From Alphaproteobacteria bacterium (GTDB lineage: Bacteria > Pseudomonadota > Alphaproteobacteria > UBA828): a DNA stretch of 64,000 nucleotides. The stretch lies in contig JAJDVB010000178.1 in NCBI GenBank assembly GCA_022826345.1, positions 12,053 to 76,052 of the forward strand, given 5' to 3'. Position numbers and translations under genes: made by a program. Each line of letters begins with the position of its first letter. Position 1 is the first letter of the stretch. The notes under the pieces were generated by a model that saw nothing but the letters and a program-made list of their open reading frames with translations, was not told the DNA's origin and did no database searches. Below, one piece after another: positions 9,125 to 17,690 of the stretch.

Positions 9125-10057
9125 ATGGTCCAGTTGATCATCCGGCGCATCGGCATGATGATTCTCATCTTGCTGGTCGTCGCACTGCTGCTGTTTCTCA
9201 TTAACGAGGGCGACCCCACGCTTGTCGCCCGTAGCGTTCTCGGCCCCTACGCGCAGCCCGAGCAGCTCAACGCCTGGGTGATCGAGAACGGTTACGACCG
9301 CTCCGTCATCGTTCGCTATTTCGAATGGATCGGCCGAATATTCGCCGGCGATCTCGGTTACTCGGTCATCTACAAGCGGCCCGTTAACGAGATTTTCTGG
9401 GATCGCCTCGGTAACACCGGCATCCTCGCCGGCATCACCTTCGTCATCATGGTCCTGATCGCGCTTACCCTCGGCGTGCTGGCGGGCATGAAGGAGGGAT
9501 CGCTGCAGGACCGGACGATCTCGGTCTTCTCGATCATCACCACCTCGATCCCCGAGTACGCCAGCGCGGTCTTCCTCGTCGGCATCTTCGTCTTTTGGCT
9601 TGGCATTCTGCCGGGCACCTCGTCGATGACCTCCGGGTTCGACCCGGTCCAGATGATCCTGCCGGTGCTGGTGCTGACGCTCTACGGCTTTGGCTACATC
9701 GCGCGCATGACCCGCGCGTCGATGGCCGAGGTGATGACCACGCCTTACATCCGAACGGCAGTGCTGAAGGGCCTGCCCTATCGGCACATCATCCTGAAGC
9801 ATGCGCTGAGAAACGCGCTGATCGCGCCCTTCACCGTGATCATGCTGCAGATCAACTGGCTCCTGTCCGGCGTGGTCGTGACCGAGTTCGCGTTCGGCTA
9901 CAAGGGGTTCGGCGCGCTGCTGCTCGAGGCGGCGCTCAGACGCGACATCTTCGTCATCGAGGCCTGCGGCACTGCGGCCGTCTTCGTCGCGGTCTTCACA
10001 CAGACCGTGGGCGACCTCGGCTACACCTATCTGAACCCGAGGATCAGGTTCAAATGA
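9125..10057 (+). CDS. DppB-like ABC transporter permease
   Basis: 310 aa inner-membrane permease of a peptide/opine/nickel-type importer. It has an N-terminal membrane helix directly at the start (IIRRIGMMILILLVVALLLFL), a long periplasmic segment, then about five more helices. The family EAA-like loop is visible near residue 200 (MAEVMTTPYIRTAVLKGLPY). The TGA overlaps the ATG of the DppC-like gene (ATGA), indicating translational coupling and a heterodimeric pore. Confidence 0.92.
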   Translation: MVQLIIRRIGMMILILLVVALLLFLINEGDPTLVARSVLGPYAQPEQLNAWVIENGYDRSVIVRYFEWIGRIFAGDLGYSVIYKRPVNEIFWDRLGNTGILAGITFVIMVLIALTLGVLAGMKEGSLQDRTISVFSIITTSIPEYASAVFLVGIFVFWLGILPGTSSMTSGFDPVQMILPVLVLTLYGFGYIARMTRASMAEVMTTPYIRTAVLKGLPYRHIILKHALRNALIAPFTVIMLQINWLLSGVVVTEFAFGYKGFGALLLEAALRRDIFVIEACGTAAVFVAVFTQTVGDLGYTYLNPRIRFK

Positions 10058-10959
10058 GCGACGTGCCTCGCACGAACGATGTCGGCACGCCGCTCGCCAG
10101 GCTCGGCGCAAGTTTCGCCGCGTCGATTAAGCCGGTGGCGCTGCTCAGGGAGAGTCCGGTCGGCATGGTCGGGGCCGGCATCGTCCTTGGTTTCGTGATT
10201 CTGGCAATCTTCGCCGAGTTCATCGCGCCCTTCGATCCCAACGCGACGATGGTGCCCTTCGCCTTTCCAGGTGCGGCGGCGCCGGACGGGGGTATCTTCC
10301 TGCTGGGCACCGACCATCTAGGGCGGGATATCCTCTCCCGCATCATCTTCGGCGGTCAGCGGGTGCTTTTCTATGCCACCGCCGCCACGGCCTGCGCCTA
10401 CGTGGTGGGTATCCTCATGGGCTTGGCCGCGGGGTACTTCCGGGGCTATCTCGACGAAATTCTGTCGTTTGTCGCCAACGTCATCCTCTCGTTCCCCATC
10501 ATGGTGCTCTACGTGCTGATCATCGCGAAGGTCGGTGCCTCGGGGATCAACATCATCTTCGCTGTCGTCTTCGCGTCGTCGCCCGGCATCATGCGCATCG
10601 TGCGCGGCGTGACTATGGACATCGCGACGCGCGACTACATCGCCGCAGCCCAGACCCGGGGCGAAGGCCCTTGGTACATCATGCTGATGGAGATCCTGCC
10701 CAACGCGCGTGGGCCGTTGATCGTCGATTTCTGCCTGCGCATGGGCTACACGACCATCACCATCGGCGCACTTGGCTTCCTCGGCCTCGGTCTGCCGCCG
10801 CCGGATCCTGACTGGGGCGGCATGATCACCGAGACCCGCGCCTTCGTCTCCGGCGGCTTCCCGCACATGGCGATCCTGCCCGCCTGCGCGGTATCGCTGC
10901 TGGTTCTCGGATTCAATCTGCTGGCTGACGGGCTGCGCGAAGTGTCGCTCAGGGACTAG
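10054..10959 (+). CDS. DppC-like ABC transporter permease
   Basis: 301 aa second permease of the Dpp-type importer. It has an N-terminal helix (GMVGAGIVLGFVILAIFAEF), the family signature LLGTDHLGRDILSRIIFGGQ near residue 85, an EAA loop (DYIAAAQTRGEGPWYIMLMEILPN) and the C-terminal GLGLPPPDPDWGGM element. The ATG at 10054 overlaps the upstream TGA; the open frame continues further 5' but that part is inside dppB in another frame and is not coding. An AGGAGG at its own stop codon serves the next gene. Confidence 0.92.
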   Translation: MSDVPRTNDVGTPLARLGASFAASIKPVALLRESPVGMVGAGIVLGFVILAIFAEFIAPFDPNATMVPFAFPGAAAPDGGIFLLGTDHLGRDILSRIIFGGQRVLFYATAATACAYVVGILMGLAAGYFRGYLDEILSFVANVILSFPIMVLYVLIIAKVGASGINIIFAVVFASSPGIMRIVRGVTMDIATRDYIAAAQTRGEGPWYIMLMEILPNARGPLIVDFCLRMGYTTITIGALGFLGLGLPPPDPDWGGMITETRAFVSGGFPHMAILPACAVSLLVLGFNLLADGLREVSLRD

Positions 10960-10967
10960 GAGGCGGA

Positions 10968-13079
10968 ATGTCAGATCAGACCCCAGAGCCGCCGGTCCTC
11001 GAAATTACGGGCCTCTGCCTCAGCTACTACACGCGGGCCGGCGAGGTTCCCGCCGTCTACGACTTCGACCTCACGGTGGCCAAGGGCGAATCGGTCGGTC
11101 TCGTGGGCGAATCCGGCTGCGGCAAGTCCACCGTGGCAAACGGCGTCATGCGCTACATGGGGCACAATGGCGACATCGTAGGCGGCACCATAAAGTTCAA
11201 AGGCCGCGACATGGCCGAGATGTCCGAGGAGGAAATCCGCCGGGTGCGCGGCAAGGACATCGCCATGATCTATCAGGAACCGATGGCCTCGCTCAATCCG
11301 AGCCTGACCATCGGCCAGCAGCTCATGGAAGTGCCGATAATCCACGAGGGCGTGAGCCGGAACGAAGCCTTCCAGCGCGCCTACGACATGCTGTCGGCGG
11401 TGCATATTCCGGACCCGAAGCGGCTGATGATCTCCTATCCCCACCAGGTCTCCGGCGGCCAGCAGCAGCGCGTGGTGATTGCCATGGCGCTGCTCTCACG
11501 GCCGGCGCTGCTCTTGCTGGACGAGCCGACGACGGCACTCGACGTGACGGTGGAGGCGGGCATCGTCGAGTTGATCGCCGAGCTCAGCCGCGAGACTGGC
11601 TCCTCGCTGCTCTACATCTCCCACAATCTCGGTCTGATGCTGGAGGTCTGCGACCGCATCTGCGTGATGTATTCGGGCGAGGTGGTGGAGGAGGGCACGA
11701 TCGACTCCATCTTCTCCTGGCCCAAGCACCCCTACACGCAGGGCCTCTTCGGCTGCATCCCGCTGCCGCACGCCGACAAGAACGCGCGCCCCCTGGTGTC
11801 GATCAAGGGCCAGCTTCCGCTCCCGCACGAGCGGCCCGAGGGCTGCAATTTTGGGCCTCGCTGCGGGTTCTTCGAGCAGGGGCGGTGTGACAAGGGCCTG
11901 ATCCCCATGGAGGGCGTGCACACCGACGAAGACCCGGCGCATCGGGTGCGATGTATGCGCTGGGAGGGAATTGACGTCAGCGAGGCGGTGCGTGTCGACG
12001 AAGTCCGCGAGCCCATCGAGGTCGGCGAGACGGTCCTCGAGGTCGCCGACATGCGCAAGTATTACAAGGTGCGCGACCGCTCGTTGGCTGCACTCGTCTC
12101 CGGCGGTGCGGTACGCGAGGTCAAGGCGAACGAGAGCATCAGCTTCCGCGCGGGCGAGGGCGAGACCGTCGCCATCGTGGGGGAGTCAGGCTGTGGCAAA
12201 TCCACCTTCGCCAAGGTGCTGATGGGGCTGGAGACTGCGACTGACGGCGAGGTCGTGCTCGACGGAACCGATCTCGGCAGCATCCCGGTCAACAAGCGCT
12301 CGGCAGACCAGCTCGCCTCGCTCCAGATGGTCTTCCAGAACCCGAACGACACCCTCAACCCGTCGCACTCGGTCGGCTACCAGATCGGCAGGGTGATCAA
12401 GCGCTTCGGCATCGAGCGTGATTCGATCAAGCGGAAGGATCGCGTGTACGAGCTGCTCGACACGGTGAAGCTGCCGCGCGCCTTCATGACCCGGAAGCCG
12501 CGGCAGCTTTCGGGCGGGCAGAAGCAGCGGGTGGGTATCGCCCGCGCCTTCGCCGGCAACCCGAAAACGGTGATTGCGGACGAGCCGATCTCGGCGCTGG
12601 ACGTTTCGGTCGCTGCGGCGGTCACGGAACTGCTGATGGATATTCAGCGCGAGCACCGCACGACGTTGCTCTTTATCAGCCACGACCTTTCGGCGGTGCG
12701 GTATCTCTCCGACCGCGTGGTGGTGATGTATCTCGGGCAGATCATGGAGCGCGGCTCGACGGAGCAAATCTTCGCGCCGCCCTATCACCCCTACACTGAA
12801 GCGCTGCTCTCCGCGGTGCCGATCGCGGACCCCGAGGTGGAGCGGCGGCGCATCGTGCTGGAAGGCACGCTGCCGAGCCCGCTCAACCCGCCCAAGGGGT
12901 GTCCCTTCTCCACCCGCTGCCCGCGCAAGCTCGGCGACATCTGCGAGACCGACCCCCCGCCTCTCCAGGCCAACGCCGATCGCCACGTCATCGCCTGCCA
13001 TATCCCGCTCGAGGAGCTTCGCGATGTGGAGCCGGTGATCACCATCCCCGACCGCGACGAGCTCCACGCTGCACAGTAA
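10968..13079 (+). CDS. fused DppD-DppF-type ABC ATPase
   Basis: 703 aa protein holding both nucleotide-binding domains of the importer in one chain. Walker A motifs GESGCGKST lie near residues 47-55 and 405-413, signature motifs SGGQQQR and SGGQKQR follow, and each half ends in the oligopeptide-transporter C-terminal element with cysteines (FGPRCGFFEQGRCD, CPFSTRCPRKLGDICE) that in relatives can hold an Fe-S cluster. Walker B motifs LLLLDEPTTALD and VIADEPISALD are intact, so both sites look active. A strong AGGAGG precedes the ATG. The next gene starts 4 nt after the stop. Confidence 0.93.
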   Translation: MSDQTPEPPVLEITGLCLSYYTRAGEVPAVYDFDLTVAKGESVGLVGESGCGKSTVANGVMRYMGHNGDIVGGTIKFKGRDMAEMSEEEIRRVRGKDIAMIYQEPMASLNPSLTIGQQLMEVPIIHEGVSRNEAFQRAYDMLSAVHIPDPKRLMISYPHQVSGGQQQRVVIAMALLSRPALLLLDEPTTALDVTVEAGIVELIAELSRETGSSLLYISHNLGLMLEVCDRICVMYSGEVVEEGTIDSIFSWPKHPYTQGLFGCIPLPHADKNARPLVSIKGQLPLPHERPEGCNFGPRCGFFEQGRCDKGLIPMEGVHTDEDPAHRVRCMRWEGIDVSEAVRVDEVREPIEVGETVLEVADMRKYYKVRDRSLAALVSGGAVREVKANESISFRAGEGETVAIVGESGCGKSTFAKVLMGLETATDGEVVLDGTDLGSIPVNKRSADQLASLQMVFQNPNDTLNPSHSVGYQIGRVIKRFGIERDSIKRKDRVYELLDTVKLPRAFMTRKPRQLSGGQKQRVGIARAFAGNPKTVIADEPISALDVSVAAAVTELLMDIQREHRTTLLFISHDLSAVRYLSDRVVVMYLGQIMERGSTEQIFAPPYHPYTEALLSAVPIADPEVERRRIVLEGTLPSPLNPPKGCPFSTRCPRKLGDICETDPPPLQANADRHVIACHIPLEELRDVEPVITIPDRDELHAAQ

Positions 13080-13083
13080 GCCC

Positions 13084-14292
13084 ATGAGCGAGGTGCCGCC
13101 GGCGCCCGACGAGACGGCGCTTCGGCTGGGCAGGCTGGCGCGGCTCCGCGCCGAGATGGCGCGGTTCGACTGCGCGGCACTGGTGCTGACCGATCCGCAC
13201 AACGTCCGCTACGCCACCGGCGCACGGAACATGATGCCCTTCCTCCTGCGCAATCCGGCTCGGTACGTGTTCGTGCCGCTGGAAGGACCGGTCGTACTGT
13301 TCGAGTTCGCGGGTTGCGAGCACCTGGAACGCGACAATCCCGCGATCGACGAGATCCGAATATCCACAACGGTCTCTTACGTGGCGCGCGGGCCGCTGCT
13401 CGATGAGACGGCCAAGGTCTGGGCTGCAGAGATCGCGGCGCTGATGCGCCAGCACTGTCCGGGCGAGACACGGATCGGCCTGGAGCGCATCGATGCACGG
13501 GCCGTAGGCCATCTGGCGGATCAAGGCTTCACGATCCTCGACGCCCAAGCGCCGGCGGAGCGGGCGCGCTCCATAAAGACGCCGGAGGAAATTATCTGTT
13601 CGAAGCGTTCGATGGCGTGCGTCATGGCGGCGGAGAGTGCGTTGGAGGAGGCCATCAAGCCTGGGATTACCGAGAACGCGCTTTGGGCAGAATTCCATCG
13701 GCACGTGATCGCCAATGATGCAGACTACGTTGAGACGCGGTTGCTCAGCTCGGGCGAGAAAACCAACCCCTGGTTTCAAGAGACCGGAGAGCGCGTGATT
13801 CGCGCCGGCGAGCTCGTTGCCCACGACACTGATGTCGTCGGGCCGCACGGCTATTACGCGGATTTCTCGCGCACATTTCTCTGCGGCGACGGGAAGCCGA
13901 CGCCGGAGCAGCAGACGCTTTATCGTCTCGCCCACGAGCAGATTCATCACAACCTGACACTGATCCGGGCGGGGCGGGCTTTCAGGGAAATTACGGAAGC
14001 AGCGTGGGAAATTCCGGCTCCGTATTACGCCCGGCGGTACTACTTGATGATTCACGGCATCGGCGCCACCGGCGAATACCCCTACGTCGTTTACGAAGCC
14101 GATTACGACTCCGGCCAGAACTATGACGGCATCGTCGAACCCAACATGACCTTGTGCATCGAGAGCTTCATCGGCCACGAAAAGGGCGGCGAGGGGGTGA
14201 AGCTAGAACAGCAGGTCCTGGTCACCGAGTCCGGCGTCGAGCTGATGAGCACGTTTCCCTTCGACGAGAGGTTGCTCGGCCGCGAGCTGTGA
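13084..14292 (+). CDS. M24-family metalloprotein, DddP/creatinase/Xaa-Pro peptidase-like (copy 1)
   Basis: 402 aa pita-bread-fold protein in the same operon as the Dpp-type importer. The M24 metal ligands are present: Asp248/Asp250 in DTDVVGPHGYY, Asp260, His324 in IHGIGATGEYP, Glu360 and Glu375. The DTD pair and overall layout resemble DddP, the iron-dependent DMSP lyase, more than a generic aminopeptidase; creatinase-type hydrolases share the fold. Activity cannot be decided by eye. It starts 4 nt after the ATPase gene, so it probably processes the imported compound. A second, diverged copy lies at 15239-16477. Confidence 0.75.
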   Translation: MSEVPPAPDETALRLGRLARLRAEMARFDCAALVLTDPHNVRYATGARNMMPFLLRNPARYVFVPLEGPVVLFEFAGCEHLERDNPAIDEIRISTTVSYVARGPLLDETAKVWAAEIAALMRQHCPGETRIGLERIDARAVGHLADQGFTILDAQAPAERARSIKTPEEIICSKRSMACVMAAESALEEAIKPGITENALWAEFHRHVIANDADYVETRLLSSGEKTNPWFQETGERVIRAGELVAHDTDVVGPHGYYADFSRTFLCGDGKPTPEQQTLYRLAHEQIHHNLTLIRAGRAFREITEAAWEIPAPYYARRYYLMIHGIGATGEYPYVVYEADYDSGQNYDGIVEPNMTLCIESFIGHEKGGEGVKLEQQVLVTESGVELMSTFPFDERLLGREL

Positions 14293-14294
14293 CG

Positions 14295-14873
14295 ATGGGG
14301 ACGCTCTTTCCGCCGCTACCCTCCGGTCCGTTCGACATCATTTATGCCGATCCACCCTGGGACTACAAAGGGCAGCTTCAGCACGCCGGCGAGGGCAGCC
14401 AGGATACGGGAGGCGCAGTCAGGCACTATCCAACCGTGACCCTGGATGACCTCAAGACGTTGAACGTGCAGAGCATTTCAGCACAAGACAGTCTCCTGTT
14501 CATGTGGGCGACAAATCCGCACCTGGATCAGGCAATCGATTTGGGGAAGGCGTGGGGCTTTGCGTGGGCAACCGTGGCCTTCGTGTGGGATAAGGTAAGG
14601 GTAAACCCCGGCTTCTACACCATGAGCCAATGCGAGTTATGCCTCGTGTTCAAGAGAGGAAAGATCCCGTCCCCGCGCGGCGCCAGGAACGTCCGTCAGC
14701 TCGTCACGGCCAAGCGCGAGGCTCACTCGCAAAAGCCCAACGAAGTGCGACTGCACATCGAAAAGATGTTTCCGCTTCTCCGCAAGATCGAGCTGTTCGC
14801 GCGCGAGAGGGGTGGCCTGGGCTTCACCGATGGTCATTGGACGAAATGGGGATTCGAAGCGTATGGCCCGTAA
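14295..14873 (+). CDS. MT-A70-family N6-adenine methyltransferase
   Basis: 192 aa SAM-dependent methyltransferase of the MT-A70 family. The catalytic DPPW tetrad is at residues 19-22 (IIYADPPWDYKG). Further family features are LLFMWATNPHLDQAI, an aromatic strand (FAWATVAFVWDKV), ECELCLVFKRGK-type spacing and a C-terminal KMFPLLRKIELFARE helix. The ATG at 14295 begins 3 nt after the M24 stop; longer in-frame starts fall inside the M24 gene. No restriction enzyme is adjacent, so it is an orphan. It is followed by an AT-richer non-coding stretch with a tandem duplication, and it separates two M24 paralogues, suggesting insertion by transfer. Function in a catabolic block is unexpected. Confidence 0.85.
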   Translation: MGTLFPPLPSGPFDIIYADPPWDYKGQLQHAGEGSQDTGGAVRHYPTVTLDDLKTLNVQSISAQDSLLFMWATNPHLDQAIDLGKAWGFAWATVAFVWDKVRVNPGFYTMSQCELCLVFKRGKIPSPRGARNVRQLVTAKREAHSQKPNEVRLHIEKMFPLLRKIELFARERGGLGFTDGHWTKWGFEAYGP

Positions 14874-15238
14874 GCATCTTGGTGACCGCAAAGAAAGGCA
14901 GGGTAAGAGTGGTGCGCGGGCACACGGTGCCGAAGATGTGTTTCACGCTTTGCTGAGTATGCATTTGCGAGGTTCTGATTGAAGGCAATTAAGAAGCCCA
15001 GAAGCTTGTAAGAAGCCCAGAAGCTTGCGTGGCATTTAGGGTATGCACGAAAAAAACAGGACAACCTCACGGCATTTTGCCAGAATATGAAATTCGGAAT
15101 CCTCAAAACGGAAAGATCAATTGGGTTACAGTAGAAAAAAGAAAGCAAAGCCATGACCCCGCCAAACAAAAGTGTCGCCCAGCGAATCCAAAGAACGGCG
15201 CACCAATCGCGTTTCCCGTACTGGCCCGGAGTTGCCTC
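14874..15238 (+). other. AT-rich intergenic stretch between methyltransferase and second M24 gene
   Basis: About 365 bp with visibly lower GC than its surroundings. It holds a 19-bp tandem duplication (14990-15027). An open frame in line with the following M24 gene begins at 15029, but its first 70 codons are Lys/Asn/Pro-rich and not family-like, so I regard them as non-coding or as the remains of inserted DNA. No promoter or RNA gene could be named. Confidence 0.5.
14990..15027 (+). repeat. perfect 2 x 19-bp tandem repeat
   Basis: The unit TAAGAAGCCCAGAAGCTTG occurs at 14990-15008 and again at 15009-15027 with no mismatch. It lies in the AT-rich gap after the MT-A70 gene. A recent slippage duplication is the simplest explanation. 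Confidence 0.9.
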
Positions 15239-16477
15239 ATGACACGTAGCGACGAGCGTACCAATACCGCGCGCCAACACGGTGCGATGGAGCACACGAT
15301 TCCGCCATGTGATCTCGACGAGGTGCGCCAATACCGGCTCGGGCGCGTCCGAGAGGCCCTGGCCGCGCGCGACCTCGCCGGCATCATCCTCTACGACCCG
15401 GTAAATGTCCGCTACGCCGTCGACTCGTCGAACATGGAGGTCTGGTGCTCTCGCAACGAAGCCCGCTATCTTTGGGTGCCGACCGAGGGTCCGACGTGCC
15501 TCTTCGAATTCGGCGGCGGCAGTGACCTGCTCACCACGGGGTTGCCCACCGTCGACGAGGTTCGACCCACCATCTCCTTTCTCTACTTCATCGCCGGCCA
15601 GCGTCACGAGGACAAGGCAAGGGCCTGGGCCGCCGACATGGACTCGGTCATCCGTGAGCACAGCGGCGGCAATCGGCGCATCGCGCTCGACCGCGTCATG
15701 CCGCTCGGCGTCTTCGAATTGCAGCGGCTGGGCTACGAGATCGTCGACGGCTTCGAGGTGATGGAGAACGCCCGAATCATCAAGTCGCCGGGCGAGATTG
15801 CGCTGATGCGCCACTCGATTGCGGTGTGTGAGCAGGCCATCGCGCAGATGCGCGAGGCGCTCGAGCCCGGCATCACCGAAAACGCGCTCTGGGCTGAGCT
15901 TCATCGCGGCAACATCGCCGGCGGCGGCGAGTGGATCGAGTGCCGGCTGCTCGCGTCCGGGCCACGCACCAACCCGTGGTTCCGCGAATGCTCTATGCGG
16001 GTCATCGAGCGCGGCGACATCGTGGCCTTCGACACCGACCTCGTGGGCCCTTACGGCTATTGCAGCGATATCTCGCGCACCTGGGTGTGCGATGCGCGCC
16101 CAAGCGACGAGCAGCGACGCCTTTACGCCGAGGCCTACGCCCACATTCAGGAGAACAAGGCGCTATTGAAACCGGGCGTGACCTTTCGAGAAGTGACCGA
16201 AGCGCTGCGTCCCCTTGGCGACGAGTTCGTCGATCAGCGCTACGTGGCGGCGATGCACGGAGTAGGGCTCTGCGACGAATATCCGGTCATTCACTATCCG
16301 GAGGACTGGGAGCCGGGCGACGACGGCGTGCTCCGCGAAGGCATGGTGCTCTGCGTGGAGGCTCTTACCTCGCCCGCCGGCGGCCGCGAATCGATCAAGC
16401 TGGAGGAGCAGGTGCTGATAACGGCCGATGGCCACGAGCAACTCTCGTCGTATCCAATGGAGGAGGACTGGTTGTAG
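15239..16477 (+). CDS. M24-family metalloprotein, DddP-like (copy 2)
   Basis: 412 aa from the ATG at 15239, or 396 aa from 15287. The metal-binding set is complete: Asp265/Asp267 in FDTDLVGPYGYC, Asp277, His340 in MHGVGLCDEYP, Glu374 and Glu389 (KLEEQVLI). The DTDLVGPYG and HGVGLCDE stretches look close to DddP DMSP lyases as I remember them, so this copy is the better DddP candidate; that is recall, not a search. A GGAG about 7 nt upstream supports 15239. It shares general layout with copy 1 (PGITENALWAE is common to both) but is diverged, so duplication is old. Probable substrate: an osmolyte or a dipeptide. Confidence 0.75.
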   Translation: MTRSDERTNTARQHGAMEHTIPPCDLDEVRQYRLGRVREALAARDLAGIILYDPVNVRYAVDSSNMEVWCSRNEARYLWVPTEGPTCLFEFGGGSDLLTTGLPTVDEVRPTISFLYFIAGQRHEDKARAWAADMDSVIREHSGGNRRIALDRVMPLGVFELQRLGYEIVDGFEVMENARIIKSPGEIALMRHSIAVCEQAIAQMREALEPGITENALWAELHRGNIAGGGEWIECRLLASGPRTNPWFRECSMRVIERGDIVAFDTDLVGPYGYCSDISRTWVCDARPSDEQRRLYAEAYAHIQENKALLKPGVTFREVTEALRPLGDEFVDQRYVAAMHGVGLCDEYPVIHYPEDWEPGDDGVLREGMVLCVEALTSPAGGRESIKLEEQVLITADGHEQLSSYPMEEDWL

Positions 16478-16514
16478 CAGGGGACGGGGCGACGCCGTTC
16501 AAGCTCTGGTGACC

Positions 16515-17342
16515 ATGAAGCACGTTCTCAATCTCGATCGCTGGCCCGTGGACGCGCTCGATGGCGCGCAGGGGCAAGCGCTGGTCGCCCGTTGCCGGAA
16601 GGACCTGCACGACGCCGGCATGTTCAGCCTCGAAGGGCTAATCCGATCCGAAGCACTCGAAGCTTGCGTCGCGGAGGTCGAGCCGCTTTTCGACACGGCT
16701 TCTTTCATCCACGCTCGCGACCACAACATTTACTTCGACGACGAGATCGAAGGCCTGGAGGCGGGTCATCCGGCACTCGCCCGGTTTACCACCGTCAACC
16801 GTACGATCTGCGGCGACCAGATTCCGGGTAGCCTGGTTACATGTATTTACGAGTGGCAGCCGCTTATCGAGTTCCTGGCGGCGGCCACGGAGAGGCCCCG
16901 GCTCTACCCGATGGCCGATCCCCTCGGCCGGCTCAACGTCATGACTTATCGCGCGGGCGAGCGCCTCAACTGGCATTTTGACCGTGCCGAATTCACCATC
17001 ACCGTGCTCTTGCAGTCGCCGGCCGGGGGCGGGGACTTTCAATACCGCAGCGGGCTGAGGGGCGATACCAACCCGAACTACGAGGGCGTCGCCCGGCTAC
17101 TCGCGGGAAACGACAAGCATGTGCGCACGCTGCCGCTGACACCCGGTACACTCAACGTCTTCAAGGGCAAGAACACGGCACACCGGGTGACGCCGGTCGA
17201 AGGCAAGCGCGCCAGGATCATCGCTGTGTTCTCGTACTATGAGACGCCAGACGTTACCTTCAGCGACAAGGAGCGCTTGGGATTCTATGGGCGCACCGGC
17301 TCTGTGGTGGGCGGAGTCTTGTCCCAACATCCGCGCGCGTAG
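16515..17342 (+). CDS. 2-oxoglutarate/Fe(II)-dependent oxygenase-like protein
   Basis: 275 aa cytoplasmic protein with a cupin-type oxygenase core: the HxD iron motif in LNWHFDRAEFTITVLLQ near residue 157 and the distal His plus Arg in GTLNVFKGKNTAHRV and GKRARIIAVFSY. This arrangement suits hydroxylation or oxidative demethylation of a small molecule using 2-oxoglutarate and oxygen. It follows the M24 gene by 37 nt on the same strand. ATG 16515 is chosen because the in-frame extension to 16428 overlaps M24 coding sequence; the ribosome-binding site is weak. Substrate unknown; amino-acid or betaine hydroxylation is possible. Confidence 0.72.
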   Translation: MKHVLNLDRWPVDALDGAQGQALVARCRKDLHDAGMFSLEGLIRSEALEACVAEVEPLFDTASFIHARDHNIYFDDEIEGLEAGHPALARFTTVNRTICGDQIPGSLVTCIYEWQPLIEFLAAATERPRLYPMADPLGRLNVMTYRAGERLNWHFDRAEFTITVLLQSPAGGGDFQYRSGLRGDTNPNYEGVARLLAGNDKHVRTLPLTPGTLNVFKGKNTAHRVTPVEGKRARIIAVFSYYETPDVTFSDKERLGFYGRTGSVVGGVLSQHPRA

Positions 17343-17360
17343 GCAGGCACCGGCAAGCCG

Positions 17361-17675
17361 ATGACCGTCGCTCTCTTCTACAACCCGCGCTGTCCCGACT
17401 GCGTGCGGCAGGCGGCGCTTACGGCGCGCATGGACTGGTTGGGCCGGGTCGAGCTTCGGACGGACGACTCGCCGTTGGGCGAGGTCCCCGTCGGCGAAAT
17501 CGTCGTGGTGGACAAGCAACGCAGCAAGGTCTTCACAGGCGTCTACGCCACGCGCCAGGTGTGCCTGCAGGTTCCCCTGCTCTTCCTCTATGCGCTCGCG
17601 CTCTACCTTCCACCGATCCGCATTCTGCTCGGCAAAGGCAAACAGGGCTGCAACGGCGACGCCTGCGAAATCTGA
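17361..17675 (+). CDS. small thioredoxin-like DCC-type protein with C-terminal hydrophobic segment
   Basis: 104 aa protein with a CPDC redox-type motif at the start (FYNPRCPDCVRQAALTARMDWLG), a beta-strand region (GEIVVVDKQRSKVF) and one hydrophobic helix (VCLQVPLLFLYALALYL) before a short tail with two more cysteines (GCNGDACEI). It resembles the thiol-disulfide DCC/DUF393 group but is short. It lies 18 nt after the oxygenase gene on the same strand, so it may be its last operon partner. Function is not known. Confidence 0.6.
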   Translation: MTVALFYNPRCPDCVRQAALTARMDWLGRVELRTDDSPLGEVPVGEIVVVDKQRSKVFTGVYATRQVCLQVPLLFLYALALYLPPIRILLGKGKQGCNGDACEI

Positions 17676-17690
17676 CCGAGACTCTGCCGC

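Noticed and set aside
15029..15238. 70-codon N-terminal extension of the second M24 protein
   Set aside because: Lys/Asn/Pro-rich and unlike the family; it lies in the AT-rich stretch that carries the 19-bp duplication, and a plausible ribosome-binding site precedes the ATG at 15239.
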